A stretch of 64,000 nucleotides of DNA from Hellea balneolensis DSM 19091 (GTDB lineage Bacteria; Pseudomonadota; Alphaproteobacteria; Caulobacterales; Maricaulaceae): the NCBI RefSeq assembly GCF_000428525.1, contig NZ_AUAC01000009.1, positions 1 through 64,000 on the forward strand. The letters are read 5' to 3'. The translations under genes were made by a program, and so were the position numbers. The notes under the pieces are model-generated. The model did not search any database, was not told the DNA's origin, and worked only from the letters and a program-made list of their open reading frames with translations. Below, in pieces: positions 16,167-24,117 of the stretch; the stretch's first letter is position 1; each line of letters opens with the position of its first letter.

Positions 16167-17210
16167 ATGGAATTCAGACAGCTCGGCCGCACGGACATTA
16201 AGGTCACCTCTATATGCCTGGGCACAATGACTTGGGGTGAACAAAACACGGAAAAACAGGCCCATGAACAGCTCGACTATGCCATAGAGCGCGGCATCAA
16301 CTTCATAGATACGGCGGAGATGTATCCCGTCCCCGCGAACCCCAAAACTCAGGGCCGCACTGAAAGCTATATCGGCACTTGGATTGCCTCTCGTAAGAAC
16401 CGAGATAAATATATTCTCGCGAGCAAAGTGACGGGCCGCGCCGCTATCCATTGGGCGCGTGATAAGGAAGATCAAACCCGTCACACCCCAGCGCAAATTG
16501 ACGAGGCGGTGGAGAAATCCCTGCGCCGATTGCAAACTGATTATATCGACCTTTATCAGCTCCATTGGCCAGACCGCGATATGCCGGGCTTTGGCTTTCA
16601 CAGCTATCAGGATTACGACGAAAGTGACATGACACCTTTAGAGGACATTCTTGGTGCGCTTAACCGTCATATTGAAAAGGGCAACATCCGTCATCTTGGC
16701 ATTTCCAATGAGACGCCTTGGGGCGCAATGAAATTTATTCAACTTGCCGAGAAAAATAATTGGCCCCGCATGGTATCAAACCAATGCGTTTATAATTTAA
16801 TCGCCCGCCGTTTCGATTATGGCCTCGCCGAAGTCGCCATGCGCGAGCAGATTGGCCTTCTTGCCTATTCGCCGCTTGGCATGGGTGTTCTAACTGGGAA
16901 ATATGACGACGGCGAAAAACCTAAGGGCTCGCGCGGGAGTCTTTTCAGTGATTTTATGGGCGGCTATTGGACCGCAGAAGACGCTTGGCGGGATTGCAAC
17001 AGAACAGCAATAGCACTCGGCCTGACGCCAACACAATTTGCCCTGAAATTTGTCGAGAGCCGCGAATTCTTGACCTCAAATATTATTGGCGCGACCTCAA
17101 TGGCACAGCTCAAAGAGAATATTGACGCTCATCACATCACATGGACGGATGAAATGGAAAAAGAAGCCCACCGCCTTCACAAAACTTACCGTTGTCCTGT
17201 TGGCAGGTGA
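16167..17210 (+). CDS. NADP(H)-dependent aldo-keto reductase, Tas-like
   Basis: 347 residues. It is a TIM-barrel aldo-keto reductase with the catalytic residues in place: D and Y in FIDTAEMYP, K in ILASKVTG and H in LYQLHWPD. The opening LGRTDIKVTSICLGTMTWGE and the insert QGRTESYIGTWI resemble E. coli Tas. C-terminal cofactor residues appear around TSNIIGATSMAQLKENIDA. Natural substrate unknown. It is transcribed alone, divergent from the BI-1 gene. Confidence 0.9.
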   Translation: MEFRQLGRTDIKVTSICLGTMTWGEQNTEKQAHEQLDYAIERGINFIDTAEMYPVPANPKTQGRTESYIGTWIASRKNRDKYILASKVTGRAAIHWARDKEDQTRHTPAQIDEAVEKSLRRLQTDYIDLYQLHWPDRDMPGFGFHSYQDYDESDMTPLEDILGALNRHIEKGNIRHLGISNETPWGAMKFIQLAEKNNWPRMVSNQCVYNLIARRFDYGLAEVAMREQIGLLAYSPLGMGVLTGKYDDGEKPKGSRGSLFSDFMGGYWTAEDAWRDCNRTAIALGLTPTQFALKFVESREFLTSNIIGATSMAQLKENIDAHHITWTDEMEKEAHRLHKTYRCPVGR

Positions 17211-17295
17211 GGATTGCATAATTCTCCAGATACGTTAAAGAGGATCAGAAGAGATCAGCGCCTAAAACGCCAAACCTTTACAGCTCTTTTTTTAC

Positions 17296-17844
17296 ATGAT
17301 CCTTTTTACAGCCTTGCAGCTTCCATCCAGACTTACACAGCAGATTACTGATGTGCAGCGCGGCGTTTCCGGCGCGCGATGGTCGCCTCCCGAAAAACTC
17401 CATATCACAACGGCTTATTACGGCGAAGTTGACGATGATCATGCCGAAGCGCTCGATTTTGAACTCGCACGTCATCCCCTGCCCGGCTTTGAGCTTCAGC
17501 TTGAAGGCGCCGGACATTTCGGTCATATGGAGCCTCATGCCTTGTGGCTCGGCGTTAAAGAGAGTCCCGCCTTACTTAGGCTGCATGAGCATTGCAAACA
17601 CGCTGCGCGGCGCGCGGGGGTAAAAATGGATAAGCGCAAATATCATCCGCATTTGACGCTCGCCTATCTCAAATCCACTACGCCATTAGAGCGTGTCATC
17701 GCTTTCGAAAAAAGGCTCTCACGCTTTAATTGCGCCCCGTTTTTAGTGGATGAAATGATACTTTTCTCTAGCCACCGCAAAGCTAGAGGCGGCAATCTTT
17801 ACCGCGAAGAAGCAAGCTACCCTATGCTCATCACCAGCGGCTGA
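17296..17844 (+). CDS. thpR: RNA 2',3'-cyclic phosphodiesterase (2H family)
   Basis: 182 residues. It has both HxTx motifs of the 2H phosphoesterase fold: HITT at residues 36-39 and HLTL at 119-122, plus LWLGVKESPALLRLHEHC. ThpR/LigT hydrolyses 2',3'-cyclic phosphate RNA ends to 2'-phosphates. Length is normal. It lies immediately before tRNA-Leu, though no functional link is needed. Confidence 0.9.
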   Translation: MILFTALQLPSRLTQQITDVQRGVSGARWSPPEKLHITTAYYGEVDDDHAEALDFELARHPLPGFELQLEGAGHFGHMEPHALWLGVKESPALLRLHEHCKHAARRAGVKMDKRKYHPHLTLAYLKSTTPLERVIAFEKRLSRFNCAPFLVDEMILFSSHRKARGGNLYREEASYPMLITSG

Positions 17845-17904
17845 TAAGTTGGTGTTGACGCCGCTATCACACTCACCTAAATCCACGCACTCACCGCATA
17901 ACGT

Positions 17905-17991
17905 GCCCTGGTGGCGGAATTGGTAGACGCGCTAGCTTCAGGTGCTAGTTTCTGTAAAGAAGTGGAAGTTCGAGTCTTCTCCAGGGCACCA
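17905..17991 (+). tRNA. tRNA-Leu (anticodon CAG), CCA encoded
   Basis: A class II tRNA. The acceptor stem GCCCTGG pairs with CCAGGGC, the D-loop is GGCGGAATTGGTAGACGC, the anticodon stem is CTAGC/GCTAG with loop TTCAGGT giving anticodon CAG, a variable arm is present, and the T-loop is TTCGAGTCT. The 3' CCA is encoded (17989-17991 ends ACCA). Confidence 0.95.
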
Positions 17992-18091
17992 TAGCAATTT
18001 GCGAAGCAAAATTTTGTTCGAAGACATTGAGAGAATAGTTACGCGCTCGAACTAATCCGAGCGCAATTGATTTTATTAAGATGAAGTAAAA

Positions 18092-18763
18092 CTACCTTAC
18101 CATTTCGACTTCAGCTTCAAAGGCGATTTCGCCTTTGGTTTTTGTTGACGCTTCTCTTGGCGGAAGTGTGTGAATGAGGATATTGCCGTCTACAGTGAGT
18201 TCGCTAACCGGAATAAGATTTAACGTGCTGCCCGCTGTGATTCCGATGATGTCGCCATCCTCCGCGCGTTGAAGCGTCGTGATTGTGCCCATAGACGCGC
18301 CGCTTTGAGTGCGAATGGGTGTGCCAAAAGTTAGCAAATCAGCTTTGGTGTAAACCACTTCTGCCTTTTTATTAGTCTTACCCTCACCATGAATATGCAC
18401 ATGGGTGCTATGGCCATGGTGATGATCGTCGTAAAAATGATCATATCCATGGGTATGCGTATGATAGTGATATCCGCCATGCGAGTGATAACCGCCTGAG
18501 CGCGTCGTGCCATATCTTACGGTGGCTGGGCTGCCTGCGCGGACTCTTACGCGTGTCTGCGGTTTCGGGACTTTAGCCTTGGGCGTTCTAACGGTTGCGC
18601 GTGTTCGCGTGGAAATATCCGTAGAGCTGCGCACAGAGCCGTCAATGGTTCCGCCAACAGAACCTGTCAATCCGCCCAATTGCGCACTGGCAGGTGCAGC
18701 GATAGCTAGGCCTGCAATAAGGGTCAGTGTTGAGAGACCCGCTGTATAAATTCGTTTCGACAT
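18092..18763 (-). CDS. Secreted histidine-rich protein
   Basis: 223 residues from the ATG after AAAGGACATGAT. A Sec signal peptide ends at APASAQ (about residue 27). The mature protein has a Ser/Thr/Arg-rich section, then a striking His/Tyr/Gly-rich region (about 90-125, e.g. GGYHSHGGYHYHTHTHGYDH) likely to bind metal ions. The C-terminal ~90 residues look PRC-barrel-like (LLTFGTPIRTQSGASMGTIT, DIIGITAGSTLNLIPVSEL). No known family name comes to mind; a periplasmic metal-buffer role is inference. The gene is alone between tRNA-Leu and groES. Confidence 0.7.
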   Translation of the reverse strand: MSKRIYTAGLSTLTLIAGLAIAAPASAQLGGLTGSVGGTIDGSVRSSTDISTRTRATVRTPKAKVPKPQTRVRVRAGSPATVRYGTTRSGGYHSHGGYHYHTHTHGYDHFYDDHHHGHSTHVHIHGEGKTNKKAEVVYTKADLLTFGTPIRTQSGASMGTITTLQRAEDGDIIGITAGSTLNLIPVSELTVDGNILIHTLPPREASTKTKGEIAFEAEVEMVR

Positions 18764-18913
18764 ATCATGTCCTTTCAAAATTCTAACTCCTCACTAACGC
18801 GGAGCGCAGATGTGAAGTTCCACAGAATTTCGGTGAAATAAGGCATGATTGGGGCCACAGCCTAACAATTTAGACAGGTTGGTTTGATATAAAATTTTTC
18901 TTTACAGACTCCC

Positions 18914-18942
18914 CTTGCGAGTCTGCTCGCTGCCCCCTACAT
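18914..18942 (+). promoter_or_regulatory. Probable RpoH (sigma-32) promoter of groESL
   Basis: CTTGCG and CCCCTACAT stand about 16 bp apart, resembling the alphaproteobacterial heat-shock consensus CTTG-N16-18-CCCCAT-like. It lies just upstream of CIRCE. A vegetative promoter may overlap it. Confidence 0.45.
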
Positions 18943-18951
18943 GACGTCGTG

Positions 18952-18978
18952 TTAGCACTCGCCTTTGGTGAGTGCTAA
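18952..18978 (+). promoter_or_regulatory. CIRCE operator (HrcA binding site)
   Basis: TTAGCACTC, nine bases and GAGTGCTAA match the CIRCE consensus perfectly. It lies 31 bp before the groES start. HrcA repression is expected, relieved when GroEL is titrated; hrcA itself is not in this window. Confidence 0.95.
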
Positions 18979-19009
18979 AGTGTATAAACCTTAAACGTAA
19001 GAGAGATTT

Positions 19010-19297
19010 ATGAAATTTCGTCCTCTACATGACCGCGTTGTTGTTCAGCGCGTCGCAGAAGATACTAAGACAGCCGGCGGGATTATTATTCCGGATACGG
19101 CAACTGAAAAACCCTCCGAAGGCAAAGTTGTTGCCGTAGGCCCCGGCACGCGCGGCGATGACGGCAAATTCACAGCGCTTGACGTCAAAAAAGGCGACCG
19201 TGTCTTATTTGGCAAATGGGGCGGCACAGAGGTGAAAATTGATGGCAAGGATCTGCTGATCATGAAGGAGTCCGATATTATGGGCGTGATAGGCTAA
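19010..19297 (+). CDS. groES: Co-chaperonin GroES
   Basis: 95 residues with the Cpn10 signature [13 protein letters not shown] and the mobile loop [20 protein letters not shown]. It ends [12 protein letters not shown]. It caps GroEL in ATP-driven protein folding. It is under a perfect CIRCE element and likely a heat-shock promoter. The start follows AGAGAG, and groEL follows 139 bp downstream in the same operon. Confidence 0.98.
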   Translation: MKFRPLHDRVVVQRVAEDTKTAGGIIIPDTATEKPSEGKVVAVGPGTRGDDGKFTALDVKKGDRVLFGKWGGTEVKIDGKDLLIMKESDIMGVIG

Positions 19298-19415
19298 AGC
19301 CTTACACGACCAAAATTCGGACAACCGGGCGGAGCGAAAAGCGTCTTTTTCGAAGAAAAAACGCGGCTCGAGCACCGGCCAGAACTCACCACTGAAAACT
19401 AAAACTTAAATTTAA

Positions 19416-21083
<1,668 letters not shown>

Positions 21084-21142
21084 GTAAGCGATGATGCGCG
21101 GCTTGCCGCGCTCATTAGGCCGTTAAGCGGCCTCGCGAACTT

Positions 21143-21163
21143 ATCCCCGACTTGATCGGGGAT
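21143..21163. repeat. REP-like palindrome (ATCCCCGA/TCGGGGAT)
   Basis: A perfect 8-bp stem around a 5-nt loop, followed by CCA. The same kind of sequence (CCCCGn stem, GGGGATCC edge) recurs at 22391, 23205 and 23253. It resembles the dispersed short palindromes common in alphaproteobacterial intergenic DNA. Confidence 0.6.
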
Positions 21164-21198
21164 CCACAAACCACCCGACTTCTAGGTCAAAACAGTCA

Positions 21199-21224
21199 AA
21201 GCCGCTCTCTGGAGCGGCTTTTTT
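21199..21224 (+). terminator. groESL terminator
   Basis: AAGCCGCTC and GAGCGGCTT pair, followed by a run of six Ts, about 115 bp after the groEL stop. Confidence 0.85.
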
Positions 21225-21521
21225 CGTATGAAATCTGCGCAAAAAACATGGTTAATAAAACTCTAACACCCATTCAACTTCGGTTCATATAACCTTGCTT
21301 AGAGCCCGCTATAAGGTAATTTTACACGCATTGAATTATCTTCCTGGCCGCCCTTGAAAGCCCCCTTATGGGAGCTCGCAATGGGCGGCTTTTTCATATC
21401 CCTCCATCCAAGGTGAATGTCAGATGAAAGCCGCGTTTACCCCGCATTAAGCTTATTCAACATCCATTCATCTTCCGCGCCTTAATTATGCCACATTGTT
21501 TAAATTACGGGGGAGTTCCCA
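21225..21521 (+). other. Gene-free stretch between groEL and the MscS gene
   Basis: 297 bases without an ORF worth calling. It contains a CtrA-like sequence with one mismatch (TTAA-N7-CTAAC, 21252-21267), possible promoter elements and a terminator-like double hairpin (21347-21394). The downstream end probably carries the MscS promoter. GGGGGAG precedes the MscS start. Confidence 0.5.
21347..21394 (+). terminator. Nested hairpin with T run, orphan terminator or end of a small RNA
   Basis: GCCGCCC pairs with GGGCGGC across 29 bases, which themselves contain a smaller imperfect hairpin (AGCCCCC/GGGAGCT). A TTTTTC tail follows. It is 120 bp beyond the groESL terminator and 127 bp before MscS, so it ends no annotated gene. 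A small RNA starting near 21290 would explain it; this is inference. Confidence 0.5.
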
Positions 21522-22352
21522 ATGGAAGATGTCACTAAATTTTTAAATCCAGAACGGCTGGATGAATATATGAGCACAGGCATAGCTATGGGGACAAAAG
21601 TTCTTATCGCGCTTGTGATATTTATCATTGGCTCTTGGATCGCCAAGAAAGTCAAAAACGGCATTATGAAGCTTGCACAGAAGAGCCCACAGCTTGACGA
21701 AACACTCTTTAACTTCCTCGGTTCTATTGCGCGCTGGGTCATTATGGCCTTCGTCTTTATCGCAATTCTGGGTCAATTTGGCGTTGAAACAACATCCATC
21801 GTTGCTCTACTCGGTGCCGCTGGTCTTGCGGTCGGTCTTGCCCTTCAAGGCGCGATGTCGAATCTTGCGGCTGGCGTGATGCTTATGATCTTCCGCCCTT
21901 ACAAAATCGGTGATTTCGTTGATGCAGGCGGTCACTTTGGTAATGTCGAAGATATCACATTGTTCACAACAGATATGCAGACATTCGATAATCAAAAGAT
22001 CATCATCCCGAATGGTAAAATCTGGGGCGAAAAAATCATCAATCACAGCCATCACCCTGTCCGTGGTGTCGAGATGAAATTCAACATCGCTTATGATGAT
22101 GATATTGAAAAGGCCCGTCAGGTCATCCTGAAAACGCTTGCGGCTCATCCGCATATTGTTTCAGATCCTGCGCCTTTCGTGGAAGTCGAGACCCTCACAG
22201 AGCGCTCTGCTGAAATCCTAGCACGTCCATTTACAAATGGTGAGCATTACTTTGATGTGCGTTACACTGTGCCGCAACAAATTCTTACGGCTCTTGGTAA
22301 AGCCGGCATGACAACACCTTATCCGGCAACACGCGTTGTTATGGAAAAATAA
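21522..22352 (+). CDS. Small-conductance mechanosensitive channel, MscS family
   Basis: 276 residues. Three N-terminal membrane helices lie at about 20-45, 68-90 and 95-125. The pore helix has the Ala/Gly pattern VALLGAAGLAVGLALQGAMS, then SNLAAGVMLMIFRPYKIGDF and a beta/alpha cytoplasmic vestibule. It releases solutes upon hypo-osmotic shock. Length matches E. coli MscS (286). It has its own terminator and a strong Shine-Dalgarno. Confidence 0.95.
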   Translation: MEDVTKFLNPERLDEYMSTGIAMGTKVLIALVIFIIGSWIAKKVKNGIMKLAQKSPQLDETLFNFLGSIARWVIMAFVFIAILGQFGVETTSIVALLGAAGLAVGLALQGAMSNLAAGVMLMIFRPYKIGDFVDAGGHFGNVEDITLFTTDMQTFDNQKIIIPNGKIWGEKIINHSHHPVRGVEMKFNIAYDDDIEKARQVILKTLAAHPHIVSDPAPFVEVETLTERSAEILARPFTNGEHYFDVRYTVPQQILTALGKAGMTTPYPATRVVMEK

Positions 22353-22390
22353 GCAACAGGGAAAGCGCTTTGCGCTGATCCGTTGTTTAT

Positions 22391-22407
22391 CCCCGCCTTG
22401 AGCGGGG
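22391..22407. repeat. REP-like palindrome (CCCCGC/GCGGGG)
   Basis: A 6-bp stem with a 5-nt loop (CTTGA), related to the palindrome at 21143 and sharing the CTTGA loop. Confidence 0.5.
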
Positions 22408-22423
22408 CTCTCCAAAAATTAAA

Positions 22424-22450
22424 AAACCGCCCCATTCGAGGCGGTTTTTC
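22424..22450. terminator. Bidirectional terminator
   Basis: AAAACCGCC and GGCGGTTTT pair with an 8-nt loop, flanked by A and T runs. It ends both the MscS gene and the convergent SpoIIAA-like gene. Confidence 0.85.
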
Positions 22451-22480
22451 TTTGTTTTAAAATTAGGGAATTAACTACGA

Positions 22481-23074
22481 TTAAATCGCGCGGAAATCAC
22501 CCCAAGGGTTTTTGCTCTCACTTGCTTCGCGTTTCGTGCTTGCGGCCTCTATCGTTTTCATTTCCGAAGGACTGACGAGGGTTAGCTCCGTTGGAGCGGG
22601 ACCTGCGGAAGCATGAATGGTCTCAGCCGTTTCGTTTGAAGCTGTCTCGCGTGGGGCCTTATCCTGTGTGAGTGGTTGATCGCGCAACCACTTCTCGGCC
22701 ACATCATCGGCGTCCAGCCCGAATGTGTTCAGCTCTAGCCCCGGAATAACTGCGCCTTCGACCTTGGCCGAATTACGCAAAAACATAGAGTCGGTGAGAA
22801 CGGCACATTTATCCGCGCCCAAATTTTCCTCCAGAGAGGCATGGCGCAGCATCCGCCCAACCTGTTTAAACTCGCCGCTTATCTCGCTTAGATCGGCAAA
22901 GTCATCTTTGGCCATATCCACGCGGATAGAAAAATTATCATTCGCCTCTACAACCTGATCAATCCACTCGAGGCCTGCCTCCAGCGAATCCTTCGCCATC
23001 GCGCCTTTGACAGTGATGTGCGCAACATTGTTATTAAAAGTTAAGTCCAGGTTCTCGGTCTTGAGAGGCGTCAT
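22481..23074 (-). CDS. SpoIIAA-like (STAS-related) protein with disordered tail
   Basis: 197 residues. Residues 1-125 match the SpoIIAA-like/DUF3478 fold: ITVKGAMAKDSLEAGLEWID, a central FSIRVDMAKDDFADLSEI and SMFLRNSAKVEGAVIPGLE. The remainder is Glu/Ala/Thr-rich and probably disordered, with a conserved-looking end (KNPWGDFRAI). Proteins of this type are thought to bind lipids or act as STAS-like scaffolds, but the function is unknown. Single gene between two terminator/repeat regions. Confidence 0.7.
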   Translation of the reverse strand: MTPLKTENLDLTFNNNVAHITVKGAMAKDSLEAGLEWIDQVVEANDNFSIRVDMAKDDFADLSEISGEFKQVGRMLRHASLEENLGADKCAVLTDSMFLRNSAKVEGAVIPGLELNTFGLDADDVAEKWLRDQPLTQDKAPRETASNETAETIHASAGPAPTELTLVSPSEMKTIEAASTKREASESKNPWGDFRAI

Positions 23075-23204
23075 AAATAATTTTCCTTATGGTTGGTGAA
23101 TTAGCAAACGCATAGGGAGGCGGGATAGTTCCGAGAATCTGGGAGCTAAAGGAACGACAACTACCTCCTCGCCGCCACTCTCCCTGACATTCTCTCTTCC
23201 TATC

Positions 23205-23270
23205 ATCCCCGCGAGGGCGGGGATCCAGAAATGAACTAGGCTCTCAACTGGGTCCCCGCTTTCGCGGGGA
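23205..23270. repeat. Paired REP-like palindromes in opposite orientation
   Basis: Two hairpins: ATCCCCGC/GCGGGGAT at 23205-23224 and TCCCCGC/GCGGGGA at 23253-23270. Their outer edges are mirror images (GGGGATCCAG on one side, CTGGGTCCCC on the other). This head-to-head pairing is typical of REP doublets (REPIN/BIME-like). Confidence 0.65.
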
Positions 23271-23288
23271 TGAACGGTGAAGGGGGAG

Positions 23289-23507
23289 TCAAGTCACTCG
23301 GTAATGTCCGCGCCCTAAAAACTCTAATATTCCCGAATCCCTCAAAACCTGCAACTGTTGCCGAATTTTGGGTTTCGCGTGATTATTTTCTGGATGAAGC
23401 TCACTTAAATAATTCTCGAATTTATAAACATCATCTAACGTAAACTCAGCCTGATCAATTTCTTCTACGCAGTTTAGAACATCTAAGACCCATCCTTTTT
23501 TAGACAT
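23289..23507 (-). CDS. Orphan DpnI-C/DRP-type winged-helix domain
   Basis: 72 residues covering only the C-terminal winged helix of the DpnI/Dam-replacing restriction endonuclease family. The family pattern is clear: FTLDDVYKFENYLSELHP, then KPKIRQQLQVLRDSGILEFL and GRGHYRV at the end. In DpnI this domain reads methylated adenine DNA. The N-terminal nuclease domain is absent, no Shine-Dalgarno precedes the ATG, and no methylase is nearby. It is therefore either a remnant of a lost restriction gene or a free-standing methyl reader; I favour a remnant. It lies between REP-like palindromes and the GIY-YIG element. Confidence 0.65.
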   Translation of the reverse strand: MSKKGWVLDVLNCVEEIDQAEFTLDDVYKFENYLSELHPENNHAKPKIRQQLQVLRDSGILEFLGRGHYRVT

Positions 23508-23633
23508 TACAAAGCCGAGGCTGGAGGCGGAGATAACCGCTCGGGAAGAAGCGGCGAAGTCAGACGATGCCGAGATATTGCTCGAAAGCCTGAGAGCAGA
23601 GGTAAAAGCCGCGCGGGGTTAGGCTCCACTATT

Positions 23634-23670
23634 TACCTCATTGCAAGACTTGTTCTTGCAACCCATCTCC
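23634..23670 (-). repeat. Left 37-bp inverted repeat of the GIY-YIG element
   Basis: Read on the minus strand this sequence matches 32 of 37 positions of the repeat at 24007-24043, on the other side of the GIY-YIG gene. All five differences are transitions. It contains a perfect 7-bp hairpin (TTGCAAG/CTTGCAA, 7-nt loop). Weaker similarity continues outward. It ends 14 bp before the GIY-YIG start codon. Confidence 0.75.
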
Positions 23671-23684
23671 TGCAAGTAACGATT

Positions 23685-23978
23685 ATGAGCTACGGTTATG
23701 TTTACTTACTCTGCAACCGCAAAAACGGAACGTTGTATCTGGGCGTAACGGCCGATCTTTATGGGCGGCTACAGCAACATAGATCTCACTTTAATCCTAA
23801 GAGTTTCACAGCTCAGCATAATGCCACCCGTCTTGTTTGGTTTGAGCGGAATGACCTTGTCGCTGAGGCCATTGCTCAAGAAAAAACGATGAAGGACTGG
23901 CCGCGGCAGTGGAAGAAAAACGTGATTGAGCGCGATAATCCACATTGGGATGAACTTGTTTTGGATTATCACGATTAA
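23685..23978 (+). CDS. GIY-YIG nuclease (UPF0213/COG2827-like)
   Basis: 97 residues, a complete single-domain GIY-YIG endonuclease. YGYVYLLCNRKNGTLYLGVT supplies the GIY- and YIG-equivalent strands; R28 (YGRLQQH), H32 and the metal-binding glutamate in AIAQEKTMKDW complete the active site. The tail NPHWDELVLDY is typical of this subfamily, whose role is unsettled (a small genomic nuclease, distinct from UvrC and homing endonucleases with DNA-binding tails). It is enclosed by near-perfect 37-bp inverted repeats, which suggests a link between the nuclease and the spread of these repeats. No clear Shine-Dalgarno, though TGCAAGTAACG precedes it. Confidence 0.88.
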   Translation: MSYGYVYLLCNRKNGTLYLGVTADLYGRLQQHRSHFNPKSFTAQHNATRLVWFERNDLVAEAIAQEKTMKDWPRQWKKNVIERDNPHWDELVLDYHD

Positions 23979-24006
23979 CCGTAACGTTTTACGCGTTATG
24001 AGCACG

Positions 24007-24043
24007 GGAGATGGGTTACAAGGACAAGCCTTGTGATGAGGTA
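24007..24043 (+). repeat. Right 37-bp inverted repeat of the GIY-YIG element
   Basis: Inverted partner of 23634-23670. Its internal hairpin (TTACAAG/CTTGTGA) differs from the left copy by a compensatory change (G-C to A-T) plus one wobble, so the fold is kept while the sequence drifts. It starts 29 bp after the nuclease stop codon. Confidence 0.75.
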
Positions 24044-24066
24044 GAAATTGTAGAGTTGCACCCATA

Positions 24067-24093
24067 AAAAGCCGCCCATAAAGAGCGGCTTTT
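24067..24093. terminator. Terminator between the GIY-YIG element and pnp
   Basis: AAAAGCCGC and GCGGCTTTT pair with a 9-nt loop, flanked by A and T runs. Probably ends pnp on the minus strand and any leftward-facing transcript. Confidence 0.8.
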
Positions 24094-24117
24094 CGTATTT
24101 ATCCTTAGGAGAGCCGT

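Noticed and set aside
17905-17991. tRNA-Leu as an integration site for a genomic island
   Set aside because: No duplicated tRNA end and no integrase nearby; flanking genes are ordinary.
18952-18978. The groES palindrome as a novel operator
   Set aside because: It is a perfect, well-known CIRCE element, so it was annotated and not reported as new.
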